Shown: positions 7,629 through 15,812 of the stretch, piece by piece
How the letters are laid out: each line of letters begins with the position of its first letter
Numbering within the stretch: the stretch's first letter is position 1
Assembly: GCF_020524025.1 (NCBI RefSeq)
Contig: NZ_JAIVKN010000003.1
Span: 372,001-436,000, forward strand
DNA from: Halobacillus litoralis
GTDB lineage: Bacteria > Bacillota > Bacilli > Bacillales > Halobacillaceae
Direction: 5' to 3'
DNA length: 64,000 nt
The notes under the pieces: generated by a model
What the model saw: the letters and a program-made list of their open reading frames with translations, nothing else
The model's database searches: none
What the model was told of the DNA's origin: nothing
Translations under genes and position numbers: made by a program

Positions 7629-10600
7629 TTAATTCAAAATAACGTCAATTTTCTTAAACGCTCGGTCGCGAACTTTTTCAGCCCATTCCCCCTGGATCTT
7701 CTGACCGTCAATGGCTGTGGATTCTGATTCATCATGAAGGATATATCGAACAACGGATGCTCCTTTGTCCCCAAAGGTAGGTTTCTGGTTTTGATTATAA
7801 TACGTTACTTCAATCTCCCCTAGGAAGGTAAAGGTCACTTGATTTTGTTCATCAAACAGCCATTCCGGAAGAAGAGGCTGAAGCTTTAAGGTTAATTCAC
7901 CATCTTCTACTCCAAACATTTCTTTTCCAGTCATTATCACCTGCCACATCGATAAAAACTCAGCCGTTGTGCCGCTTAAACGCGCTACAAACCCTCTTCC
8001 ATGCAAACTCTCATCAGGATTGACACTACTTGCGATAAAGGAAGAATTCTCTAATGTACTTCTTCCATAAGTTGAAGGATCCATAAATGGTGGAAGTGTG
8101 GTCTTTAAATCTTCAAAAAAGTCTTCATATAAGCCAGCATTCAACAGGCTTAATACATACTTAAATTCCATATGCATGAACACAGATTCACGTTCCAGCC
8201 AGCCTGGCGTAAATGCTCTCGCCCTTCCCACTTCATAACTCATTTCATCTAACGAAGTGGATGTTTTATACATGTGCAGTTTTTTATCATAAAGGTCGGA
8301 TTTTCGAACAGACTGATGAAGTTCTTTCGCTTCTTTAAAACCCATTCCTTTTAATGCCCTTGCCGGCCCTTCCAGGAAGTGAGGAAGCACGTGGACATCA
8401 AAGGATTGAACATTCACAAGAGGACAGCCTTTTTCATTCTGGACTACTTGACCTTCCTCATCCCGCTTTATTTCATATTGAGAAGCTTCGTAATAGAAAT
8501 AGGTCGGAACTAAACCTTCCCCTAACTCTTTCGCCTTTTCAATTCCAGCATCTACTTTATCCATAAAGAGCTGAAGCAACCCTTTAAGCTCAGCAGGTGT
8601 CAGGAATTCTTCTCTTCCATCCAACCCGTCCTTAATGGCAGTTCGGTAAGACTCTCTTGCTGTGGAAACTGCATCCCAATATTCAAAGGATGTAAGGTTC
8701 TGATGTAAGGCTTCTTTTACTTCCTGTACTAATGTAGTGACTTCAATGGGCAGGACCGTTTCGTCTTCTATTTCACACTCCATCATAAATTGGAGCAGCC
8801 GTTTCATTTCTAATGTTTCACTCATTCCTGAGCCAAAAATACCCGGAAGCCCATTCATTGAATCATTCCATCCCGGCTTATTCGCTTCCATTTCAATCCC
8901 CATACCATAAGGATCTAAAGTTGCGAATTTAAGAAGAGCTAATGAAAATAATTTCGAAAAGAGCGTACTCTCATACAAACGGCCTTCCTTTGTCTTCAGC
9001 CAGTTATCATTCTTGGACCCCTGCAATTCTGTAATGGCTCCATACTGCCTCACCTTCTCATAGGACAAGACGTATTTTTCTGAACGAGGGTTAATTAGAA
9101 CGGGACTGTAAAAGTAACGATATGAACGATCCTTAAATAATAAAGTTTGTTTTTGGTCAGGGAATACTTTCAGGAAGTTTTTAATTAAATCCAGATTATA
9201 GGTCCAGTGGTCAACCCAGTACCCTTCTCCGAACTCTGCATCAATCCCCTGGTCACTATGAGAAAGTACCGCACGTAAGAATTCTTCTTTTGAAACGGTT
9301 AAACGAATCTTCCGGTCAACGATCGACTGTAAAACAGCCCCCGGAGTAAAGGTTGATTCCAACTGGTTCCTCATATATTTGAAGTCTTCCACACTGGTAA
9401 ACAAGCCTTCCAGCCATGATAGGTTTTCTTTTTCGATCAGCTCAAAGTACGATCCTTTAACGACTAACGGGTTATAGCCGTCTGCCTGGATCAAACTCAT
9501 AAACAGTTTGATATTGTAATCACCTACTTCCGGCTTAAAGAAGATGTCATTTCGTCGGTTTTGATTGACATCCCTAAAGTTCCCGTTCCCTTGAGAGAAG
9601 AATTCCGGTGCCACTGAGAAGAAATTATAATCTCTTTCCAGGTCGCCATGCTTCCGCGAATAGACATAATAAAGAAATGGGTCTTTCTCATTCTCTAATA
9701 GAACTGGATATCCACCTCGCAGCACATTATCTAAGTAACTCTGCTTCGTATAGCCATCAAACAGGCTGCTGCCGGTTCTTGTCTGAATATCGCTTGTCAG
9801 ATCTTCTACCAGCTGTTGAGCTTCTTTGTACTTTTCATCAAAATAGGCAGCAGAAACCAAATTTCCCCGCTTTTCTTGAATGATTTCAAGATCATTGACG
9901 TGCCCGACCATCGTTCGTAAAACAGATGATTGATGAGGAGGAAGGTGTACTGTGTAAGCTGAGAAACCACACGGTACTTTATTGGCAGTTATCTGCTCCT
10001 TCTGTAATAGTTCAGAAACAGAATAAGATTCAAATCGATCCGGAAAGCGCAGAGATGTATTCTCACCAAAAAGAATGGAAGCATCTACAATCGGCTTTAA
10101 TAAAAAACCGTCCTCAGTGAAGCTGGCATAAAAATGCCCTTTGGTTACCTCTTCTACTTCAGCTGTATCCCCCGTTGACGATCGAACACGATAATACGGA
10201 AGGTCATTATGTAAATTGAACACATCCATCCAGCTTTTCAAGGTGTTTCCAACTGCTTTATAGGCTGCATCTTCGATTCCGAAAGGCAGTATCGCAGGCA
10301 GGCCATCCACGATCTCGATACTTAAGTCCTCTTCAGAAATATTCTCGACCTCAACTTTACGCATCAGAGAGGCATAATTTTCATGTGGCAGTGTGAAGTA
10401 AGTCACAGTCGTCTGAATACCGTGTTCATCATTACGTTCCTTCACAATAAGTTCATTTTCCTTGATGAACATCGTTCGTTTTGCTTTTTTCTTTGAACCA
10501 TCACTAAAAGGCTCAAATACAAATGCATCTCCGTTACGCTGAATTTTAATGAATGTACGAAAACCATTTGTTGATACACGTTCATATGCCTGATTCGCTG

Positions 10601-10796
10601 GATAAAATTCCGTTATCGCGTTATTTTTATCCTGGACTCCAAAACTCACCATTCCCTGCCCTCTATTTACATAAAAGGCCCACATAGGTACCCCGTACAA
10701 ACCAGCCAGCCCGGGCAGGAAGCTTGAAAAGGTCTTAGCCTGATCAAAATCTTCAATTACAAAATACTTGTCATTATTAAATGTATAATTCACCAT
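7629..10796 (-). CDS. large inverting glycoside phosphorylase of clan GH-Q (GH94/GH149/GH161 type), candidate beta-glucan oligosaccharide phosphorylase
   Basis: Phosphorylases of this clan split beta-glucosides with phosphate and release alpha-glucose 1-phosphate, saving ATP. The 1055-residue protein has the clan layout: an N-terminal beta-sandwich (about residues 1-300), a helical linker and an (alpha/alpha)6 barrel. The expected catalytic Asp is Asp645 in the motif PGWNDSMNGLPG, comparable with WND of cellobiose phosphorylases. It is clearly longer than cellobiose phosphorylase (about 800 residues) and nearer the length of beta-1,3-oligoglucan phosphorylases, so GH161 or GH149 is my preferred guess. 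It has no signal peptide. A LacI-type palindrome lies about 110 bases upstream, so it probably has its own regulated promoter. Confidence 0.8.
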   Translation of the reverse strand: MVNYTFNNDKYFVIEDFDQAKTFSSFLPGLAGLYGVPMWAFYVNRGQGMVSFGVQDKNNAITEFYPANQAYERVSTNGFRTFIKIQRNGDAFVFEPFSDGSKKKAKRTMFIKENELIVKERNDEHGIQTTVTYFTLPHENYASLMRKVEVENISEEDLSIEIVDGLPAILPFGIEDAAYKAVGNTLKSWMDVFNLHNDLPYYRVRSSTGDTAEVEEVTKGHFYASFTEDGFLLKPIVDASILFGENTSLRFPDRFESYSVSELLQKEQITANKVPCGFSAYTVHLPPHQSSVLRTMVGHVNDLEIIQEKRGNLVSAAYFDEKYKEAQQLVEDLTSDIQTRTGSSLFDGYTKQSYLDNVLRGGYPVLLENEKDPFLYYVYSRKHGDLERDYNFFSVAPEFFSQGNGNFRDVNQNRRNDIFFKPEVGDYNIKLFMSLIQADGYNPLVVKGSYFELIEKENLSWLEGLFTSVEDFKYMRNQLESTFTPGAVLQSIVDRKIRLTVSKEEFLRAVLSHSDQGIDAEFGEGYWVDHWTYNLDLIKNFLKVFPDQKQTLLFKDRSYRYFYSPVLINPRSEKYVLSYEKVRQYGAITELQGSKNDNWLKTKEGRLYESTLFSKLFSLALLKFATLDPYGMGIEMEANKPGWNDSMNGLPGIFGSGMSETLEMKRLLQFMMECEIEDETVLPIEVTTLVQEVKEALHQNLTSFEYWDAVSTARESYRTAIKDGLDGREEFLTPAELKGLLQLFMDKVDAGIEKAKELGEGLVPTYFYYEASQYEIKRDEEGQVVQNEKGCPLVNVQSFDVHVLPHFLEGPARALKGMGFKEAKELHQSVRKSDLYDKKLHMYKTSTSLDEMSYEVGRARAFTPGWLERESVFMHMEFKYVLSLLNAGLYEDFFEDLKTTLPPFMDPSTYGRSTLENSSFIASSVNPDESLHGRGFVARLSGTTAEFLSMWQVIMTGKEMFGVEDGELTLKLQPLLPEWLFDEQNQVTFTFLGEIEVTYYNQNQKPTFGDKGASVVRYILHDESESTAIDGQKIQGEWAEKVRDRAFKKIDVILN

Positions 10797-10904
10797 GCAT
10801 CAGCACCTCTTTCTAAAAGTATCAATCTAACTCAAATTCCATCTTTACATAGGAAAAAAGGAGAAGATTCTTCTCCCTCTCCCTACTTTTCATACGAACC
10901 ATGC

Positions 10905-10918
10905 CGAAACCGGTTTCG
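10905..10918. promoter_or_regulatory. LacI-type operator upstream of the phosphorylase gene
   Basis: CGAAACCGGTTTCG is a perfect 14-base palindrome with the central CG typical of LacI-family operators. It lies between the permease stop and the phosphorylase start. The same core occurs before the binding-protein gene beside the lacI-type regulator, which is its likely ligand. It also resembles a CcpA cre site, so catabolite control cannot be excluded. Confidence 0.75.
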
Positions 10919-11038
10919 AAATTGCGTTTACTTATTTTAGTTTTCATAAATAAGTCCAGCGCACAGCGTCACTACTATGAGTGCGGTTAAATTCGAATCC
11001 CCCGTTCCGGCTGGAAGGGTAAATCTTACAAAATGACC

Positions 11039-11869
11039 TTACCCTTTCACAGATCCTGCGGAAATACTGGTAATAATGTATTTAGAGAAGAATAGGAACG
11101 CAATCATAATCGGTACAACAGAAATAGCGATTCCCAGATACAATGACCCTAGATTCTGTGCTACTGGGGATCCTTTCAAGAAGCCCATTAAGACTGGTAA
11201 CGTATACTTCTCCGGAGAGAAAATGACGACCAAAGGTAGAATATAGTTGTTCCATGAACCGATAAAAGTAAAGATTGACATCGTTGCAACCGCCGGCATC
11301 ATGATTGGAAGAGCGATGGTATGAAAGATTTTAAGCTCACCTGCTCCATCCATACGAGCTGCTTCCAGTAAGGAAGAGTGGAGGGTGGATGCAAGGTATT
11401 GTCTTAAGAAAAACACCACAAATGGACTGGCTATCGCCGGCACGATCAACGGGATAAAGGTATCTAAAAACCCAAGTGTCTTATTCAACTCATAGAAGCC
11501 GATAAGCCCCAGCTGTCCTGGAACCATCATCATCAAAAGCATGAAAATAAAGAGTTTATTTTTCCCTTTGAAGTTATATACCGCAAAACCAAACGCTGTT
11601 AATGCGGAAAAATAGCCGCTTAATATGGTAACCGTAATAGAGACGAAGAGACTATTTTTAAAACCGGCCCAGATATTGACGTAACTCATCATATTCTTAT
11701 AGTTTTCCACCAGCTCGCTTCCCGGAAGAAAGGAAAACCCCATAATGATGTCTTTCGTCTCTCGTGTGGCATTAATAATCATCATGTAAAATGGAACAAA
11801 GCTGATAATCGCTAATAAAGTTAAGAGACTATATATAAGTGTTTTGTTTAGCAACTTTTTCTTGAACAT
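11039..11869 (-). CDS. ABC transporter permease, CUT1 sugar family (MalG-like)
   Basis: This is the second inner-membrane subunit of the sugar importer. It has 276 residues with six hydrophobic segments and the cytoplasmic EAA loop that docks the ATPase, read as EAARMDGAGELKIFHTIALP at about residues 168-187. It overlaps the upstream permease gene by 41 bases, with its own GAGGG site before ATG 11867-11869, which fits translational coupling. There is no ATPase gene in the locus; in Bacillus such importers share MsmX-type ATPases. Oligosaccharide import is inferred from the adjacent enzymes. Confidence 0.92.
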   Translation of the reverse strand: MFKKKLLNKTLIYSLLTLLAIISFVPFYMMIINATRETKDIIMGFSFLPGSELVENYKNMMSYVNIWAGFKNSLFVSITVTILSGYFSALTAFGFAVYNFKGKNKLFIFMLLMMMVPGQLGLIGFYELNKTLGFLDTFIPLIVPAIASPFVVFFLRQYLASTLHSSLLEAARMDGAGELKIFHTIALPIMMPAVATMSIFTFIGSWNNYILPLVVIFSPEKYTLPVLMGFLKGSPVAQNLGSLYLGIAISVVPIMIAFLFFSKYIITSISAGSVKG

Positions 11870-12818
11870 TCACATTCCCTCTCTTCTTCGCAACTTTGCT
11901 TTTACGTTTTTTAGCTTTAGCCGCAGCTTTTTCCCCATTAGCTTCACGGTACATTGATTTAAATGTGATCGCAGAGAAGACTACCGTAATTAAGAACAGC
12001 ATATAAGCAATCGTTGCTGCATAGCCGTAGTTGTTGTATCGGAACGCTTGATTATAAAGATACAAAACCATTGTATTTAGGGCGCCATCAGGATTTCCAA
12101 GTCCATCCGTCAAGAGCATCGGCAGGTCGAACAATTGCAGTCCACCGATAAGAGAAGTAATCATGACATACAGCATAATCGGCTTCAGCAATGGAAGTGT
12201 GATATACATGAACGTCTGCATACGGTTTGCACCATCAATTAAAGCTGCTTCGTAATACTCTTTTGAAATACCGGATACCCCTGCCATTAAGACGATGAAG
12301 GTGTAACCAAACCACATCCAAGTTAAGATCAGGGAAACAGATACTTGAGCAGTAAAGGGCTGGTTCAGCCAGTTGATCGGCTCACCAATTAAACCGATCT
12401 TCAGTAAAAATTGGTTAATTGAACCGTAATGCCAGTCAAGCATAATGTTAAATAAAATTGCAACGGAACTTATCGTAATTAAGTTCGGCAGGTAAAAGAC
12501 CGCCCGAAAGAAACCAAGGCCTTTAATACGAAAACGAAGATCTGAGAATAAAGCAGCTAAAAACAGTGCAATTCCTAATTGAAGAGCAAAGTTCAGCCCC
12601 CATATTTTCCACGTGTTCACAAAAGCTTCCAGAAAATAAGTGTCTGTAAGGATACGTGCATAGTTGGCCAAACCGATAAACTCTGGCGCACCATACCCTT
12701 CGTAATGCGTAAACGTATAGTAAAAAGTTAAAAGAACAGGGTAAATATTGAACACAAGGAAAATTACAAAGAATGGAGCGATAAAATAATAGCCTTTATG
12801 ATCTAACTTCTTCACCAT
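11829..12818 (-). CDS. ABC transporter permease, CUT1 sugar family (MalF-like)
   Basis: The first permease of the importer has 329 residues, six hydrophobic segments and the EAA loop EAALIDGANRMQTFMYITLP at about residue 192. Its C-terminal tail is unusually basic (KAAAKAKKRKSKVAKKRG). A GTG at 12824 lies within the AAGAAGG ribosome binding site, so ATG 12816-12818 is the likely start. It partners the downstream permease and the binding lipoprotein upstream, from which it is separated by a hairpin that probably lowers its expression. Confidence 0.92.
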   Translation of the reverse strand: MVKKLDHKGYYFIAPFFVIFLVFNIYPVLLTFYYTFTHYEGYGAPEFIGLANYARILTDTYFLEAFVNTWKIWGLNFALQLGIALFLAALFSDLRFRIKGLGFFRAVFYLPNLITISSVAILFNIMLDWHYGSINQFLLKIGLIGEPINWLNQPFTAQVSVSLILTWMWFGYTFIVLMAGVSGISKEYYEAALIDGANRMQTFMYITLPLLKPIMLYVMITSLIGGLQLFDLPMLLTDGLGNPDGALNTMVLYLYNQAFRYNNYGYAATIAYMLFLITVVFSAITFKSMYREANGEKAAAKAKKRKSKVAKKRGNVNVQEKVAKQNTYI

Positions 12819-12928
12819 GTACACCTTCTTTCTTTATGCTTGAAAGAAGACAAGTCCATCCCCTGTCCAGGAGATGGCAGGCTCCCTTCTCTCTTTCTAT
12901 CAACCTTTTCGTTATCTACTTGAAGTAT

Positions 12929-12973
12929 GAAAGAAAGAGGGGATAGAAATCCGAGATTCCTATCCTTTCTTTC
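12929..12973 (-). terminator. stem-loop between the sugar-binding protein and permease genes
   Basis: An imperfect inverted repeat pairs GAAAGAAAG and GGATAG with CTATCC and TTTCTTTC. It lies inside the importer operon just after the binding-protein gene. Such hairpins commonly stabilise or partly end the transcript so that binding protein outnumbers permease. No strong T-run follows on the minus strand, so mRNA stabilisation is as likely as attenuation. Confidence 0.5.
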
Positions 12974-12979
12974 TATTTT

Positions 12980-14308
12980 TTATTCGGGTGTTTTTATATT
13001 CGGATACGCATTTTTAACGGCTTTGTAAAATTCCTGAATCGCTTCTTCCTTCGTCAGCTTACCGTCTACGTATTCCGTAACTTTTGAACCAAGCAGCGTA
13101 TCAATCTGCTGATCATACTCTGTCACAATGCCTGGTTCAATTTTCTTCGCTTCTTCTAAGAAAAATTCATAGTTGTTCTGTCCGCCAAGGAATTCCTCAC
13201 TGAAGTCGTCTTTGATCTTGTTGGTAACAGGAAGGTAAGACAAAACGTCCCCTGTATCTTTCGCCCAGTCCGTTAAGAATTCATCGTCATGTGTCATCAT
13301 TTTCACAAAATCCCAAGCCAGGTCTTTCTTCTCAGAACCACTGTAAACACCTAACCAAGTTCCACCCCAGAAATAAGGTGCTGGACCAGTTGTGACTGCC
13401 CAGTCTCCAGCTGTATCTTCTGCGTTCAGCTTAAGAACACTGTGTAATCCCCATGTTGGCAGAGCATAAGAGAATACTTCCGTTTTTTCTCCTGAAGCAT
13501 TTTCATCTACTTCATCCCATCCACCGTTATAGGCAATCGGTCCATTCATAGAAGCAAGCCAGGACGGAGACCATTCTGGTGCAAAGGCTGTGTAATCTTT
13601 TTCGCGGAGTTTCTTCGCTTGATCAAAATAATTCAACTTAGCTTCCGTCATGATTAGTTCATCATTTTCATTCACCCATGGCTGCGGGTCTTCACTTTTA
13701 GCGAACCAGCGGATTGAACCTTCATCCGGGAATAAGCGATATCCTTCTGCTTTTAACTTTTCTCCCACTTCAAACATCTTGTCCCATGAAGACATCATGC
13801 CTCCAACTTCTGTTGGATCATCTGTACCTAGTACTTCCTTAGCGATACTACGACGATAGAAAATACCGCCTGGTGTCGTCTGCCACGACAACGCTTTAAC
13901 ATTTCCTTCTGAATCTTTACCTAAATCGTATACGTAAGGAACGTAATCTTCGCTCCATTCATCTGCATTATATGGATCAGCCGATAAGTTTTCCCAATAA
14001 TCACGTTCGATCCACTGCTTTAAGAAAGCAATTTCACCAGTGAATACATCCGGTGCACCAACGCCGCTTTCCAGAACAGGCTTAAGCTTTGTAGGGTAAT
14101 CAGCAATTGGAATGATCGTTAATTCCACTTTCACCCCATTTTTTTCTTCAAACGTTTTAATTGGCTCCTGCAATTCATCTGTAAAGGACCAGACTTTCAA
14201 TACATCACCTGAGTCTTTACCGCTGTTGGAAGAAGCAGAATTTGAACATCCTGCGATTACTCCAGCAAGTAAAACCAGGGTAAGGACCATACCTAATATT
14301 CTTTTCAT
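12980..14308 (-). CDS. ABC transporter sugar-binding lipoprotein
   Basis: This is a 442-residue extracellular solute-binding protein of the maltose-binding cluster. The N-terminus is a lipoprotein signal with lipobox IAGC, making Cys21 the lipidated residue, followed by a Ser/Asn-rich linker. The mature part (DVLKVWSFTDELQEPIKTFE onward) has the usual two-lobe fold pattern and Trp-rich segments suited to stacking on sugar rings. The start ATG has GGAGGT 7 bases upstream. It heads the importer operon and is preceded by two LacI-type operator sites. The substrate is unknown; beta-glucan oligosaccharide is the best guess from the enzymes downstream. Confidence 0.93.
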   Translation of the reverse strand: MKRILGMVLTLVLLAGVIAGCSNSASSNSGKDSGDVLKVWSFTDELQEPIKTFEEKNGVKVELTIIPIADYPTKLKPVLESGVGAPDVFTGEIAFLKQWIERDYWENLSADPYNADEWSEDYVPYVYDLGKDSEGNVKALSWQTTPGGIFYRRSIAKEVLGTDDPTEVGGMMSSWDKMFEVGEKLKAEGYRLFPDEGSIRWFAKSEDPQPWVNENDELIMTEAKLNYFDQAKKLREKDYTAFAPEWSPSWLASMNGPIAYNGGWDEVDENASGEKTEVFSYALPTWGLHSVLKLNAEDTAGDWAVTTGPAPYFWGGTWLGVYSGSEKKDLAWDFVKMMTHDDEFLTDWAKDTGDVLSYLPVTNKIKDDFSEEFLGGQNNYEFFLEEAKKIEPGIVTEYDQQIDTLLGSKVTEYVDGKLTKEEAIQEFYKAVKNAYPNIKTPE

Positions 14309-14367
14309 GTATCTTACCTCCTAATTAATATAAAAGTAATGTATAAAGACGGTGTTTCTTATAGTAC

Positions 14368-14381
14368 CTGAATCGGTTTCG
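14368..14381. promoter_or_regulatory. imperfect LacI-type operator, promoter-proximal
   Basis: CTGAATCGGTTTCG keeps the right half and centre of the palindrome seen at 10905 and 14405. A possible -10 (TACTAT on the minus strand, 14361-14366) adjoins it, so binding here would cover the promoter of the importer operon. Confidence 0.55.
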
Positions 14382-14404
14382 AATTTAGGAACAGTGGACT
14401 TCAG

Positions 14405-14418
14405 CGAAACCGGTTTCA
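14405..14418. promoter_or_regulatory. LacI-type operator upstream of the importer operon
   Basis: CGAAACCGGTTTCA contains the full 12-base palindrome GAAACCGGTTTC. Its centre lies 37 bases from that of the imperfect copy at 14368. It sits between the regulator stop codon and the binding-protein gene. Confidence 0.78.
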
Positions 14419-14433
14419 ATTTTGGATAAAAAA

Positions 14434-15441
14434 TTAAATACTTCTACACGAACTCCTAATCATCAATTCCACTGGAACAACGACACTCTCGACACTTTTC
14501 TGCCTTGTGTTAATTTGATTGAGCAGCAGCTCTCCTGACTTTTCGCCAATCAATTCGGTTTGCTGGCGGAGGGTTGTTAAGGATGGATGAAACATCTCGG
14601 ATAGTTCGATATCATCAAATCCGATCACCGAATAATCGTCCGGTACTCCAAACCCAGCCTCTCGAATGGCTTCCATAGCTCCAATAGCAAGGTTATCTCC
14701 TGCTGCATATATAGCTGAAGGCGGGTTTCTAAGTGCTAACAGTTTCTTCATGGCTTCATATCCACTATCTCTTGAAAAGAATTCTCCATCCACAATGTAA
14801 TCCTCCGGCACGGATAAACCAAGTTTCTTCATAACCTCTACGTATCCCTTTAACCTCTGCTTACCGGCAAACGTTGTTGAGTGTCCCGCTATGTGAGCAA
14901 TCTTCCGATGTCCCAACGAGTGTAAATATTGAACCGCTTCAAAACTACCGTGAACGTTGTCTGAGTAGACCACACAAGATTTATCACTCTTCAGATCAAT
15001 GACGACAGAAGGCAGACGGCTGTTCATCAACTCCTGCACCTGTTCATCTTCATAGGTGGAACTGACAATCACCACACCATCCACACCACGATATTTAAAG
15101 TAATCCAGATAACTCTTCTGCTTGTTGCTGATGCTCCTTGAGGCAAAGAGCAGATCGTACCCCTGGACTTCTACATGCTGCCTGAAACTCTCAATCACGG
15201 CGTTGAAGAATGGGTGCTTCATCCCAATCCCCAAAGATTCAATAAATACGACACCAATAATCCATGACTTCTTTGTGATTAAAGACCTGGCATGAGAGTT
15301 TGGTAAATACCCCAGTTCCTCTACAGCTTCCAGGATTTTTTTCTTGGTCTTTAAATTGACATCTTCATAGTTGTTTAACACTTTGGAAACCGTTGCAGGT
15401 GAAAACCCTGTTGCCTTTGCAATGTGGTAAATCGTTACCAT
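14434..15441 (-). CDS. LacI-family transcriptional regulator of the carbohydrate locus
   Basis: The 335-residue protein has an N-terminal helix-turn-helix (TIYHIAKATGFSPATVSKVL, residues 3-22), the hinge (LGYLPNSHARSL) and a periplasmic-binding-protein-like sensor domain. It probably binds the GAAACCGGTTTC palindromes nearby and is released by a sugar derived from the substrate. An in-frame extension begins at 15471, but ATG 15439-15441 has AGAGGTG 8 bases away and gives the canonical LacI N-terminus. It lies between the sensor operon and the importer operon, all on one strand. Whether it represses or activates each promoter cannot be told from sequence. Confidence 0.93.
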   Translation of the reverse strand: MVTIYHIAKATGFSPATVSKVLNNYEDVNLKTKKKILEAVEELGYLPNSHARSLITKKSWIIGVVFIESLGIGMKHPFFNAVIESFRQHVEVQGYDLLFASRSISNKQKSYLDYFKYRGVDGVVIVSSTYEDEQVQELMNSRLPSVVIDLKSDKSCVVYSDNVHGSFEAVQYLHSLGHRKIAHIAGHSTTFAGKQRLKGYVEVMKKLGLSVPEDYIVDGEFFSRDSGYEAMKKLLALRNPPSAIYAAGDNLAIGAMEAIREAGFGVPDDYSVIGFDDIELSEMFHPSLTTLRQQTELIGEKSGELLLNQINTRQKSVESVVVPVELMIRSSCRSI

Positions 15442-15780
15442 TTTTGAACACCTCTTGTGTTTATAAAACACGATTCGTAAGAGAGGAAAACAAAATGAAA
15501 ACCCTTACAATTGTATTAAAAAAAAGATGGCTTTCAGATCTTACTTCTCTTCAGAAAACTGCCTTACCCTTCCCTCACCCTCCTTATGCGTTTGATTAAC
15601 CGCTTACAAACTTATTGTAATCGACTTAATCTATTATTATAATGAACTGAATTTTACATAAGGTGACAGATTTTTAGGTTAATGAGAAATTCGTAGAAAT
15701 AGGGGTATAGAACTTAATTAAGGATTTATTTAAAAGCTTCTTTTTGAGCGCAGTAGGATCTACATCTTTAAAATGAGCAT
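15442..15780. other. intergenic region upstream of the lacI-type gene
   Basis: This AT-rich region must hold the regulator's promoter. A TATAAT-like sequence occurs near 15640 on either strand but without a good -35 partner. No GAAACCGGTTTC palindrome is present, so the regulator does not obviously control itself. Confidence 0.4.
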
Positions 15781-15810
15781 AAAAAAAGAGCTTGTGTACG
15801 AACACAAGCT
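15781..15810 (-). terminator. terminator after the response-regulator gene
   Basis: Arms AGCTTGTG and CACAAGCT enclose a 6-base loop and are followed on the minus strand by seven T. The stem begins right after the stop codon and ends the sensor operon. Confidence 0.9.
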
Positions 15811-15812
15811 GC

